From positions 62,001-126,000 of the forward strand of contig NZ_JAKXMK010000009.1 in assembly GCF_022524485.1 (NCBI RefSeq): DNA of 64,000 nt. Direction: 5' to 3'. The notes below the pieces were generated by a model, which did no database searches, was not told where the DNA came from, and was given only the letters and a program-made list of their open reading frames with translations. The DNA comes from Pseudonocardia alaniniphila. Lineage in GTDB: Bacteria; Actinomycetota; Actinomycetes; Mycobacteriales; Pseudonocardiaceae. The position numbers were made by a program, and so were the translations under genes. Below, in pieces: positions 1 to 8,227 of this stretch; position 1 is the stretch's first letter; each line of letters starts with the position of its first letter.

Positions 1-1280
1 TCGCAACCGCCATCGGTCAGCCCGTCGTCGGGCGGCTGGTCGACATCTACGGACCTCGCCGCCTCTACCTGGCCGGCACCGCCCTGGTGGGGATCGCCGG
101 AATTCTCGGCGCCCTCGCCGTGTCCGTGGGGGCGCTGGTCGTCGCCCGGGTCTTGCTCGGGTTCGGCACGTGCGCCGGCTACCCGGCCGCGATGTACCTC
201 ATCCGCAGCGAGGCCACCCGCACCGGGCGCGACAGCCCCAACGGCGTCCTGACCCTGCTCGTGATCGCCAGTCAGACCATCGCCGTCGTCGGGCCCAGCC
301 TGGGCGGGCTGCTGATCGGCCTCGGCGGCTGGCGGGCCACCTTCACCGTCAACGTTCCGCTGGCCCTGGCCTGTCTCGTCCTCGGAGCGCTGCGTCTGCC
401 GCGCACCCGCGCATCGGCACGGACGACAGGGCTGGCCGGCACAGTGGACCTCGCCGGCATCGCCCTGTTCGCCGCGATGCTCGTCTCGCTGTTGCTGTTT
501 CTGACCACCCCGCAGCTCTCGCACGCCTACCTGCTCGCGATCACCGTCGCTGCCGCCGCCGGGCTGGGATGGTGGGAGCTGCGCGCGGCGACCCCGTTCA
601 TCGACCTGCGAGTGCTCGGTGGCAACCTCCCGCTGCTCGCCACCTACACCCGCACCCTGCTGACGGCGGTCGTGGCGTACGCCTTCCTCTACGGATACAC
701 GCAGTGGCTCGAACAGGGGCGCGGGCTGACGCCGACCGTGGCCGGGCTCGTCCTGATCCCGATGTTCGCCATCGGGGTCGTCGTCTCGGCGGTCACCGGA
801 CGCCGTACCGAGGTGCGGGGAAAGCTCGTCGTCGGAGCCGTCGCCCAGGTCGTGGCGTGCGGCGGGCTGCTGCTGCTCGGCCCCGGCACGGGGATCTGGT
901 GGCTCGTCGGTCTCGCCCTGATCCTGGGCATCCCGCAGGGGCTGAACAACCTCGCGAACCAGAACGCCATGTACCACCAGGCCGACCCCACTCGGACCGG
1001 TTCGTCGGCCGGCTTGTACCGCACGTTCTTCTATCTCGGCGCGATCAGCGCCGCCGCCGCCAACGGCGCCTTCCTGGCCGACCGCGCCGACACGGCCGGC
1101 CTGCACCACCTGGCCCTGTTCCTCGGCCCCTGCGCTCTCCTCTTCCTGGCGGTGACCCTCGCCGATCGCTCCCTGCGTCGAATCGGTGGGTCGAAGGACG
1201 CCGAGGCGCCCGCCGACCACGACCCCGTACCCGCAGGCCCCTGCACATCTCGATCTCCAGGGCAGGCTCCGCGACCCTGA
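1..1280 (+). CDS. MFS drug exporter, DHA2-like, 5' end outside window
   Basis: This is an integral membrane proton-driven exporter of the major facilitator superfamily. The open frame runs in from the window edge (codons from base 3), so the first membrane helices are missing. The first visible residues carry the MFS motif A (G-R-L-V-D-x-x-G-x-R-R). Further on, V-V-G-P-S-L-G-G is the antiporter motif C, and F-T-V-N-V-P-L-A is typical of the 14-helix DHA2 drug/proton group. Ten or more hydrophobic segments follow and the C-terminus is short and polar. It converges on the TetR gene, with 41 bases between the stops. Substrate cannot be told. Family assignment is firm; the exporter role is family knowledge. 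Confidence 0.85.
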   Translation, partial: ATAIGQPVVGRLVDIYGPRRLYLAGTALVGIAGILGALAVSVGALVVARVLLGFGTCAGYPAAMYLIRSEATRTGRDSPNGVLTLLVIASQTIAVVGPSLGGLLIGLGGWRATFTVNVPLALACLVLGALRLPRTRASARTTGLAGTVDLAGIALFAAMLVSLLLFLTTPQLSHAYLLAITVAAAAGLGWWELRAATPFIDLRVLGGNLPLLATYTRTLLTAVVAYAFLYGYTQWLEQGRGLTPTVAGLVLIPMFAIGVVVSAVTGRRTEVRGKLVVGAVAQVVACGGLLLLGPGTGIWWLVGLALILGIPQGLNNLANQNAMYHQADPTRTGSSAGLYRTFFYLGAISAAAANGAFLADRADTAGLHHLALFLGPCALLFLAVTLADRSLRRIGGSKDAEAPADHDPVPAGPCTSRSPGQAPRP

Positions 1281-1321
1281 CCAGCACGAACGGCCGACAG
1301 GGCGGAGAGGAACCGCGCCCG

Positions 1322-1996
1322 CTACTCCACCATCCTGAAGTAGCGGTCCAGCGCGTCGAGGGTCAGTGGCTGCCGGCGCAGCGGCTCGGAGGCGTCGAGC
1401 GCCACGGCGTGGATGCCGCCGAGGAACAGCTCCAACTGCTGGTCGATGATCAGCTCGTTCAGCTCGGCACCGATGGCGGGCAGCGGTCGGGAGAGCTTGA
1501 TGACGCCGAGCCAGAGGTCGATCGGGTTGATGCCCTGGCGGAGCTGCCCCTCCTGCTGGGCGGCGCGGGTGAGCTGCTCCATCTGCTCGAAGAGCTGGTT
1601 GCGTCGCTCCTTGAGCGGTCCCCCCTCGCCGCGCATGTCCTTTTCCAGGCCGGGGACCAGCTCCGGCATGATGACGCTGATCCGCAGCTCCACCAGGCGG
1701 CGTAAAAGCTGCGCCAGCGCGCCCCAGGCGTCAGGGTGCTCGACGGTGGCACGGGTCAGCTCCTCGCCGACCAGGGTCAGGTTGTCCAGGGCGACCTGCT
1801 GGACGAGCGTGTGGCGGTCGGGGAACCGGCGATACAGGGTGGCGATGTTGACGCCGGCGCGGCGCGCGATCTCCTCCAGCGGTGCGTGGATGCCCCTCTC
1901 GAGGAAGACCTCGCGGGCCGCGGTGATGATCTGCTCGCGGTTGCGGCGGGCGTCTGCCCGCAGCCGGGTCGTGCTCTCGGTCAAGCCGGTACCCAT
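1322..1996 (-). CDS. TetR/AcrR family transcriptional regulator
   Basis: This is a DNA-binding one-component repressor of about 224 residues. The N-terminal helix-turn-helix (about residues 15-60) has the classic TetR pattern A-A-R-E-V-F-L-E-R-G, then L-E-E-I-A-R-R-A-G-V, then L-Y-R-R-F-P-D-R. The rest is a ligand-binding helical domain. I chose the ATG at 1996, preceded by GAGGAG; the frame stays open upstream to 2155, but that part would lie across the operators. It is divergent from the P450 gene, and two inverted repeats lie between the starts, so it probably represses both its own gene and the P450. The ligand is unknown, plausibly the P450 or exporter substrate. Confidence 0.85.
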   Translation of the reverse strand: MGTGLTESTTRLRADARRNREQIITAAREVFLERGIHAPLEEIARRAGVNIATLYRRFPDRHTLVQQVALDNLTLVGEELTRATVEHPDAWGALAQLLRRLVELRISVIMPELVPGLEKDMRGEGGPLKERRNQLFEQMEQLTRAAQQEGQLRQGINPIDLWLGVIKLSRPLPAIGAELNELIIDQQLELFLGGIHAVALDASEPLRRQPLTLDALDRYFRMVE

Positions 1997-2009
1997 CTCC
2001 TCATGAAGT

Positions 2010-2069
2010 GAAGGGTGACCCTTCGATTGTGCTAGCTTACTCACGGCCGCAAACGAAGGGTTTTCCTTC
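2010..2069. promoter_or_regulatory. Pair of TetR-type operators between tetR and P450
   Basis: GAAGGGTGACCCTTC (2010-2024) is a perfect 7-bp inverted repeat around one base. GAAGG-N5-CCTTC (2055-2069) is a second, weaker palindrome. The two 20-base stretches around them are also inverted copies of each other (three mismatches), with centres 45 bp apart. They fill the short divergent interval between the tetR start (1996) and the P450 start (2089). Binding by the adjacent TetR protein is inferred. Confidence 0.7.
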
Positions 2070-2088
2070 ACTTGATGAGGAGAGGTTG

Positions 2089-3297
2089 ATGTCCCAGACC
2101 GCGACCCCTGGCAGCCGAAGCTTCCCGCTCCAGCGGCAGTGCCCGTTCGCCCCACCGTCGGAGTACGAGCGGCTGCGCGCCAAGGAACCCGTTTCCAGGG
2201 TGCAGCTGCCCACCGGCGACACCGCCTGGCTGGTGACGCGGTACGAGGACGTCCGGACCGTGCTGAGCGGCCCGGTGTTCAGTGCCGACAGCACCCGCCC
2301 CGGCTTCCCCGCGCTCTTCCCGGGGCTCGAGCAGATCATGCAGCGCCCGCCGTTCATCCGGATGGACCCGCCGCAGCACAGCTTCTACCGGCGCATGCTC
2401 ATCCAAGATTTCACGGTCAAGCGCATCAAGACGATGCGGCGCGGCATCCAGGCCACCGTGGATCGGCTGCTGGACGACCTGCTCACCCAGACCCCGCCGG
2501 TGGACCTGGTCGAGGCGTTCGCGCTCCCCGTGCCGTCGCTGGTGATCTGCCAACTGCTCGGTGTGCCCTACGACGACCGCGAGTTCTTCCAGAGCAGGAG
2601 CAAAGTCATCTTGTCGGGGGCGAGCACCGCGGAGCAGGCCGCAGCCGCGTTGGGTGGGCTACGCGCCTACATGGACGGGCTGATCACCCGAAAGCAGCGG
2701 GAGCCCGGCGACGACCTGCTGAGCAAGCTGGCCACCGAACAACTGGAGCCCGCCGGCGGGCTCCGCCGGGATGAGCTGTTGATGATGTGCCTGATGCTGC
2801 TCAGCGCGGGGCACGAGACTACGGCGAACATGATCTCGCTCGGCACGGTTGCGATGTTGGAGCACCCCGACCAGCTCGCCGCGCTGCGGTCGGACCCCGA
2901 TCTGCTTCCTGACGCCGTCGAGGAGCTGCTGCGTTACCTCAGCATCGCCGACCTCATCACCATCCGGATCGCGGCCGAGGACACCGAGCTCAGCGGCGTG
3001 GCGATCCGCGCGGGCGAGGGGGTCATCGCCCTGCTGGCCGCGGCCGACTGGGACCCCGGAGTCTTCCCCGAGCCCGAGCGGCTGGACGTTCACCGCGGCG
3101 ACCGGCACCACGTCGCCTTCGGCTACGGAGTGCACCAGTGCCTCGGGCAGAACCTCGCCCGGCTGGAGCTGGAGATCGTGTTCTCCACCCTGTTCTCGCG
3201 CATCCCCACCCTGCGGGTCGCGGTGCCGGTGGACGAGCTGCCCTATAAGCACCGCACCCTTTTGCACGGCGTTCACGAGCTGCCCGTGACCTGGTAG
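2089..3297 (+). CDS. Cytochrome P450 monooxygenase
   Basis: This is a soluble bacterial class I P450 of 402 residues that needs external ferredoxin and reductase, neither of which is encoded next to it. The I-helix oxygen-binding motif A-G-H-E-T-T is near residue 240. The K-helix E-E-L-L-R and the heme loop F-G-Y-G-V-H-Q-C-L-G with the cysteine ligand near residue 350 are both intact. The start is the ATG at 2089, with GAGGAGAGG just upstream; an ATG at 2008 in the same frame lies inside the operator and is rejected. Substrate is unknown. Divergence from a TetR gene and an exporter next door suggest control by, and modification of, a small lipophilic or toxic compound. Confidence 0.92.
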   Translation: MSQTATPGSRSFPLQRQCPFAPPSEYERLRAKEPVSRVQLPTGDTAWLVTRYEDVRTVLSGPVFSADSTRPGFPALFPGLEQIMQRPPFIRMDPPQHSFYRRMLIQDFTVKRIKTMRRGIQATVDRLLDDLLTQTPPVDLVEAFALPVPSLVICQLLGVPYDDREFFQSRSKVILSGASTAEQAAAALGGLRAYMDGLITRKQREPGDDLLSKLATEQLEPAGGLRRDELLMMCLMLLSAGHETTANMISLGTVAMLEHPDQLAALRSDPDLLPDAVEELLRYLSIADLITIRIAAEDTELSGVAIRAGEGVIALLAAADWDPGVFPEPERLDVHRGDRHHVAFGYGVHQCLGQNLARLELEIVFSTLFSRIPTLRVAVPVDELPYKHRTLLHGVHELPVTW

Positions 3298-3635
3298 GTC
3301 CACAAGCCTCGATGGATCTGGAAGTTCTCGACGGTTGCCCGTCGACCTCGCCGTTGCCAGGTTGGAAAACGCTCGGTGCATGACGAGCAACCTCGACAGG
3401 TCGGCGGGTCGCGTCGGTGGCCGAATCGGGCGCGGGGGCGTGAGTGGTGCGCGCCGTCGTGGGTCACCTGCACAGGATGGATGAATTCCGACGATGGTCG
3501 TTGCGGTGACCGGGGGATTTCTCGGCTTCGCATGCAGCCGTTGCCGTTGACCGCGGGATGCCGGGTCGTCTACGGCGCGCGAATGCTCGGCCGACCCGTC
3601 GCCGGCGAAGACCTCACTCGGAAGGTTCAACGGCG
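3298..3635. other. Gene-free stretch
   Basis: No reading frame here has recognisable protein features. A small hairpin (TCGACGG at 3328-3334 with CCGTCGA at 3339-3345) lies 30 bases past the P450 stop and could be a weak terminator, but no T-run follows. The remainder leads into the decayed XRE gene. Confidence 0.4.
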
Positions 3636-4025
3636 GTGAGGAATCGGCTCAGGGACCTGAGGGGGTCGTGGCTGGAGCCGGGGCGTGTCGGCTGATCGGC
3701 TCGGGTGTCCAGCCAGACCGTCAATGCGCTGGAAACCGGTCGTTACGACCCCGGCCTGCCCCTTGCCGTCCGCATGGCACGGCTCTTCGAGCACCCGATC
3801 GAATCATTTTTCGACCCTGGCGACTACCCGACGTCTCCGCTGAGGGCGGCGCTTAAGGCTGGCGTGGTCGCCGCATCTACCTGGGGTTCTGCTGCCTTGC
3901 ACAGACGGTGGCTGCCGTGTCACCGGGCGGTTGCTGTTCGTTTCTCGAGTACCGCCCGACCATCGACGGTAATTCATCACGCCGATGGGGGATCCCTGGG
4001 CTCTCCGCATCCTCGCGTGGTTTGA
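3636..4025 (+). pseudogene. Decayed small XRE-family regulator
   Basis: It looks like the roughly 65-residue XRE helix-turn-helix regulators. From GTG 3636 the frame reads V-R-N-R-L-R-D-L-R-G and hits an in-frame TGA near 3693. The missing middle (R-G-W-S...S-A-D-R-L-G) is readable in the next frame. The original frame then resumes with V-S-S-Q-T-V-N-A-L-E-T-G-R-Y-D-P and runs to F-F-D-P-G-D near 3825, the normal end of the family. Two frameshifts that cancel each other, plus a run-on tail with no homology, mark it as a relic; two sequencing errors are the alternative. Confidence 0.7.
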
Positions 4026-4087
4026 CATTTCCTGGCAGGCATGGAGAATTGCGTGACCCTTGAAGGCTTGATGGATGGAAGTGAAAG

Positions 4088-4528
4088 ATGGCAAGCGTCA
4101 CGCGTGTACGGCTCGTCGACGACCTGGATGGTGGCGAGGCCGATGAGTCGGTCTCCTTCGCCCTCGACGGCAAGAGCTTCGAGATCGATCTGAGCGCGAA
4201 ACGCGCTGCGGAGCTGCGAGGCATTCTGGCTCCGTACGCAGGGGCAGCCCGTCGTGCCGGTGGCAGCACCATTCGCCGCCGGCGCGGCACGGGTGCCTCG
4301 TCGCCTCGGCGAGACGACACCGCTGCAATTCGGGAGTGGGCCGCTGCTCATGGCCACCAGGTTTCGGCGCGAGGTCGTATCTCCGCCGCGGTCATCCAGG
4401 CGTATGAGAACCGGGGCGCGACAGCGGCCCTTGCGACGAAGAAAGCGGCCGGAGTCGAGGCCGAAGCCAAGCCGAAGCAGCGTCGGCCGCGCAAGAAGGT
4501 TGCCAACCCGTTCGCGACCGGCAACTGA
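4088..4528 (+). CDS. lsr2: Lsr2-family nucleoid-associated silencer
   Basis: Lsr2 is the actinobacterial H-NS functional analogue. It coats AT-rich, often horizontally acquired DNA and silences it. The 146-residue protein has the N-terminal dimerisation domain (residues 1-60; starts M-A-S-V-T-R-V-R-L-V-D-D-L). A basic linker follows, then the C-terminal DNA-binding domain with the A-R-G-R-I-S loop that enters the minor groove (about residue 101). A lysine-rich tail extends beyond the usual family length of about 110. It is monocistronic and ends at a strong hairpin. Lsr2-type proteins often occur in several copies per genome, so this need not be the main one. Confidence 0.93.
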   Translation: MASVTRVRLVDDLDGGEADESVSFALDGKSFEIDLSAKRAAELRGILAPYAGAARRAGGSTIRRRRGTGASSPRRDDTAAIREWAAAHGHQVSARGRISAAVIQAYENRGATAALATKKAAGVEAEAKPKQRRPRKKVANPFATGN

Positions 4529-4540
4529 TCTCAACCCAGA

Positions 4541-4583
4541 CACGGCGAGGGTCCGGAGTCGAAGACTCCGGACCCTCGCCGTG
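4541..4583 (+). terminator. Strong intrinsic-type terminator after lsr2
   Basis: A perfect 20-bp stem (4541-4560 pairing with 4564-4583) with a three-base GAA loop is followed by GTTGTTT. It begins 12 bases after the lsr2 stop. Confidence 0.9.
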
Positions 4584-4770
4584 TTGTTTCGGCCACGCCA
4601 CCTGGCGCCTCGTACCTCGCAGCACGTGGGGTGACCTCGCAGTGCGCCGGCCTGCTGTGACGATGCACGGCGGGCTGCGACGCCGCGGTTGCCAGACCGA
4701 ACGAACCCGCGGGCCGGCGAGGCTCGGCCTCCCCATCGCCTGACGATCGATAGTTCGCCGGCGCTCCCGG

Positions 4771-4810
4771 TTGACAAACCTTGTTAACGCTAACATTGTG
4801 AGCGCTAACA
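4771..4810 (+). promoter_or_regulatory. Promoter with tandem LacI-type operators for the sugar operon
   Basis: TTGACA (4771-4776) is a good -35 box; the -10 would fall at about 4794-4799 (CATTGT, weak). Overlying it are TGTTAACGCTAACA (4782-4795) and TGTGAGCGCTAACA (4797-4810). Each differs by one base from the palindrome TGTTAGCGCTAACA, with the central CG typical of LacI/GalR-family sites. Centres are 15 bp apart. The likely ligand-responsive repressor is the LacI protein encoded at 17102-18256, at the end of the operon. Confidence 0.75.
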
Positions 4811-5124
4811 ACGTGTCGAGGGGGATGCGTGATCGGTTGGTCGATGAACTCCCTGTCAAGATCGCGCTCGGCCCGTTCGCGGCGGGCGAGGCGAGCAGCG
4901 CGTGCCGGGCGTCCACATGTTCGCGGTCCGTCCGGATCGCCACGGCCGTTCCACGGGTGGAGATCCACCCGCCCGGTATCGACGCCCCCACATCCCAGCC
5001 CTGCTGCTGATCTGTCGAATCAGCCGTACTTCGTGCTCGGAAGCTCGGCCGCCCGCTGACCCGTCCCCGTGAGGGGTCCCAGCCCAGTACACCCGCCCAC
5101 GACATCGATGTCTGAGGGAGACTG
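4811..5124 (+). other. Long leader before the ABC transporter operon
   Basis: About 310 bases separate the operators from the first gene. I see no convincing small gene, riboswitch or terminator in it. Short open frames over it have no family features. A second, closer promoter is possible but not evident. Confidence 0.4.
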
Positions 5125-6405
5125 ATGCTGCCCACGCTGTCCCGGCGCCGGCTGCTGGCGCTTGCGGCCGGGAGCGCCGCGAGTGTCGCGCTCGGCGCCT
5201 GCTCATCGCCATTCGACGAGACCACCCGCGGAGGCGGTCGGGTCCTGGAGTTCGTCACGTTCTACACCGGTGGCGACGGCGACCTGATGCAGTCCATCGT
5301 CGATCGGTACAACTCCTCGCAGGACGAGGTGTTCGTCCGGTTCAGCGCGCCCGCCTACGGCGGGGACTACCTGACGAAGGTCCTCACGGCCGCACTGGCC
5401 GGGGCACCGCCCGCGATCGTCGCGCTGCACAGCTATGAGATCCAGCCGCTGCGGCGCTTCCTCCACACGATCCGGCTCGGGGATCTCGGGCTCGCCGAGC
5501 CGGACTTCGTCGACGGCACGAGAGAGCTCGCTGAGATCGACGGCGAGCTGTACGGCGTCACCATGAGCACGGGGCCGCAGGCGCTCGGGTACAACCGGCA
5601 GCTGTTCGCGAAGGCCGGCCTCGATCCCGACCGCCCGCCTGCCACTGGGGAGGAGTTCCTCGTGGCCGCGCAGGCGCTGAAGGCGTCCGGACCATGGGGT
5701 TTCGTCCGGGAGACCGGCACGTACATGCCCTGGCAGAGCATGAACTGGCAAGGCGGCGGCGACCTGATCGACGGCGAGAGCCGTGCGATGTTCGACAGCG
5801 AGGCGGGCATTGCGGCGGCGCAGCTGGAGCAGGACCTCGTGCACCGCTACCAGGTGTCGCCGCAGCAGCTGGTGGACGGGCTCCAGGTCGGGCAGATGTT
5901 CCGCGCCCAGCAGGTGGGGATGGTCTGCACGTACCCCTGGGGGCTCCAGCAGCTGCTGGAGACGAACGCCGAGACCGGCATGGAGCTCGACGTTGCACCG
6001 CTGCCGCAATTCTTCAACGGGCCGCGGGCCATGATCGCGACCTCGCACATCTACACCATCCCGATTCAGCGCACGAACGACGACTGGGTCCGGGACCAGG
6101 CGCAGAAGTTCATCAGCTGGCTGTTCCGCGAGGGCAGCGTCGACTGGGCGGGTGCGCAGGCGCCGGCCAGCACGGCGGCCGCCGCGCCGATCGCCGCGAG
6201 CACCGACCCGGTGGTCCGCAAGATGAGCCTCTTCATCGACCAGGCGAAGTACGCGCACTTCGCGCCCTACGCCTACCGCTGGAACCAGGCCTTCCAGTAC
6301 CTCAACGACGCGATGGACAACATCGTCTACCAGGGCGCAGACGTGGCATCCGAGCTCCGCTCCGCGACGGCCCGGGCGACCGAGACGATGAAGGAGCCGT
6401 CGTGA
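5125..6405 (+). CDS. Carbohydrate ABC transporter solute-binding lipoprotein (CUT1 type)
   Basis: This is the extracellular sugar-capturing component of an ABC importer, 426 residues. The N-terminus has a twin-arginine-like S-R-R-R-L-L-A-L stretch and a lipobox V-A-L-G-A-C, so Cys26 should be lipidated and anchor the mature protein outside the membrane. The body follows the family 1 binding-protein pattern (F-Y-T-G-G-D...M-Q-S-I-V-D-R-Y-N near the start; Y-P-W-G-L in the middle). It is the first gene of the operon, and its stop overlaps the next start in GTGA. LacI control by the upstream operators is likely. The sugar is unknown; the downstream GH39 and GH2 enzymes suggest a pentose- or galactose-containing oligosaccharide. 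Confidence 0.9.
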   Translation: MLPTLSRRRLLALAAGSAASVALGACSSPFDETTRGGGRVLEFVTFYTGGDGDLMQSIVDRYNSSQDEVFVRFSAPAYGGDYLTKVLTAALAGAPPAIVALHSYEIQPLRRFLHTIRLGDLGLAEPDFVDGTRELAEIDGELYGVTMSTGPQALGYNRQLFAKAGLDPDRPPATGEEFLVAAQALKASGPWGFVRETGTYMPWQSMNWQGGGDLIDGESRAMFDSEAGIAAAQLEQDLVHRYQVSPQQLVDGLQVGQMFRAQQVGMVCTYPWGLQQLLETNAETGMELDVAPLPQFFNGPRAMIATSHIYTIPIQRTNDDWVRDQAQKFISWLFREGSVDWAGAQAPASTAAAAPIAASTDPVVRKMSLFIDQAKYAHFAPYAYRWNQAFQYLNDAMDNIVYQGADVASELRSATARATETMKEPS

Positions 6406-7343
6406 GTGCCGTCACCACCGGGATCGGCGCGACCACCCGAGACGGGACCGGGGCGCGGACCCGCAGGAATCGGCGCAGGCGTCCGTGGCGAGCCGCCGTC
6501 CTCTTCCTGACGCCGTTCGCCGTGCTCTACCTGCTGCTGTGGGCGGTGCCGGTGGTGCACGGTTTGTACCTCAGCGCTACGGACGTCAACGTGGCCGAGG
6601 GGACCGGCGGGTTCGTCGGCCTGAACAACTACGTGACGTTGTTCGGAGACTCCGACTTCCACGCCGCGTTCGGCCACACGTTGCTCTTCGTCGTGCTGAA
6701 CGTGCCGGTGCTCGTGGCGGCCGGGCTGGTGCTCGCGCTGCTCCTGAACCGCGACCTCGGTGGGCGCAACGCGATCCGGGCCGCGTTCGTGTCGCCTTAT
6801 CTCCTGCCCGGCGCTGCTGTGGCCCTGATCTGGAATCTCGTGCTCAACCCCGTCAACGGCTCGCTCAACACCGTGCTGCAGGCGATCGGGTTGCCCGCAC
6901 AGCAGTGGCTCTCCCAGCCAGGCGAGGCGATGGGCGGGGTCGTGCTGCTGACGCTGTGGTGGCGGGTCGGGTTCCCCCTGCTGATCCTGCTCGCCGCGCT
7001 GCAGGACATCCCCAAGCAGCTGTACGAGGCGGCCCGGATCGACGGGGCGAACCCCTGGCAGCAGTTCCGGTACGTCACGCTGCCCGGCATCGCGCCGGTG
7101 CTCGGGCTCGTGATCCTGCTGAGGCTGATCGACTCGTTCAAGGTGTTCGAGCAGGTCTACCTGCTCACCGAGGGCGGGCCGAGCGGCAGTACCCGTGTGG
7201 TCCTGCAGATGCTCTACGAGACGGGCTTCCGCGACTTCCGTACCGGATACGCCGCCGCCATCGGATGGACGCTCGCGCTCGTGATCCTCGTGGTCGCGAT
7301 CGTCCAGCAGATCCTGACCCGGAGGAGCTCGGGCAATGGCTGA
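6402..7343 (+). CDS. Sugar ABC transporter permease, MalF-like
   Basis: This is an inner-membrane permease of 313 residues with six hydrophobic segments after a basic N-terminus (R-R-N-R-R-R-R-P-W-R). The EAA loop that contacts the ATPase reads E-A-A-R-I-D-G-A-N-P-W-Q-Q-F near residue 210. The GTG start at 6402 overlaps the preceding stop (GTGA), and the gene overlaps the next by 8 bases, so the three transport genes are translationally coupled. No ATP-binding subunit is encoded nearby. In actinobacteria such importers commonly share one MsiK-type ATPase encoded elsewhere; that is an inference here. Confidence 0.92.
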   Translation: MSAVTTGIGATTRDGTGARTRRNRRRRPWRAAVLFLTPFAVLYLLLWAVPVVHGLYLSATDVNVAEGTGGFVGLNNYVTLFGDSDFHAAFGHTLLFVVLNVPVLVAAGLVLALLLNRDLGGRNAIRAAFVSPYLLPGAAVALIWNLVLNPVNGSLNTVLQAIGLPAQQWLSQPGEAMGGVVLLTLWWRVGFPLLILLAALQDIPKQLYEAARIDGANPWQQFRYVTLPGIAPVLGLVILLRLIDSFKVFEQVYLLTEGGPSGSTRVVLQMLYETGFRDFRTGYAAAIGWTLALVILVVAIVQQILTRRSSGNG

Positions 7344-8226
7344 CACCGCGAGCATGACGCGTCCGGCTTCCGCAGCAGGGCGGGTGCAGGTGCCACCCGC
7401 CGCCCGGCGTCGCGCCCGGTGGATCGCCACGGGCGCCGCACTCGTGGTGGCCGTGCTGTGGGCGCTTCCGCTGCTGTGGGCCCTGTCCTCCTCGTTCGAG
7501 GCGGCCGACGACGACGGCAACCGGCTGGTGCCCCAGAGCCCCACGCTCGACAACTGGGGGATGCTCGTCGACCCGGGCGGGCGCGCGGTGAACATCTTCG
7601 TCGCGTTCTTCAACAGCGCGGTGGTGGCGGTCAGTTCGACCGTCCTTGCGCTGCTGGTCTGCTCGATGGCCGGTTACGCGCTGGCGAAGCTGCCGTTCCG
7701 CGGCAACAGTGTGGTGTTCGGGCTGCTCCTGGTGACGATGCTGATCCCGAACGAGGTGGTGCTGGTTCCCCTGTTCCAGCAGTTCAACCAGCTCGGCCTG
7801 CTCAACACCTACGGCGCGCTGGCGTTGCCGCACATCGTGTCGCTCCTCGGTGTGGTGCTGATCCGGCAGTTCATCGTGAACCTGCCCGACGACCTCACCG
7901 ACGCGGCCCGGATCGATGGCGCCAACGCGTGGCAGACCTACCGCTACATCGTGGTGCCGCTGATCCGCCCGGCCATGGCGACGCTCGGCATCCTCGTCTT
8001 CCTCGGCGCCTGGAACGACTTCCTCTGGCCGCTGATCTCCACCAGTTCGCCCGCCATGCAGACCCTCCCGCTCGCGCTCGTGACCTTCCGGTCGGCCTAC
8101 GGCGACATCGACTACGGCGTGGTGATGGCCTCGACGATTCTGGCGATCACGCCGCCGCTACTGGTCTTTCTCTTCGCACAGCGCTTCATCATCGAAGGAA
8201 TCAGCAGTACAGGACTGAAGGGTTGA
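7336..8226 (+). CDS. Sugar ABC transporter permease, MalG-like
   Basis: This is the second membrane subunit of the importer, 296 residues with about six membrane segments. The EAA motif near residue 190 reads D-A-A-R-I-D-G-A-N-A-W-Q-T-Y, where the first Glu of the consensus is Asp. The C-terminal F-I-I-E-G-I-S-S-T-G-L-K-G is the usual ending of MalG-type permeases. The start ATG lies inside the end of the upstream permease gene. One base separates its stop from the GH39 start, so it is in the same transcript. Confidence 0.92.
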   Translation: MADTASMTRPASAAGRVQVPPAARRRARWIATGAALVVAVLWALPLLWALSSSFEAADDDGNRLVPQSPTLDNWGMLVDPGGRAVNIFVAFFNSAVVAVSSTVLALLVCSMAGYALAKLPFRGNSVVFGLLLVTMLIPNEVVLVPLFQQFNQLGLLNTYGALALPHIVSLLGVVLIRQFIVNLPDDLTDAARIDGANAWQTYRYIVVPLIRPAMATLGILVFLGAWNDFLWPLISTSSPAMQTLPLALVTFRSAYGDIDYGVVMASTILAITPPLLVFLFAQRFIIEGISSTGLKG

Positions 8227-8227
8227 G

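Noticed and set aside
3376..3639. 87-residue open frame between the P450 and XRE relic
   Set aside because: Rich in Arg, Cys and Trp with no fold pattern, no ribosome site and no known partner.
4771..5059. Small open frames over the LacI-type operators and leader
   Set aside because: They have no family features and one of them would start inside the operator; regulatory DNA explains the sequence better.
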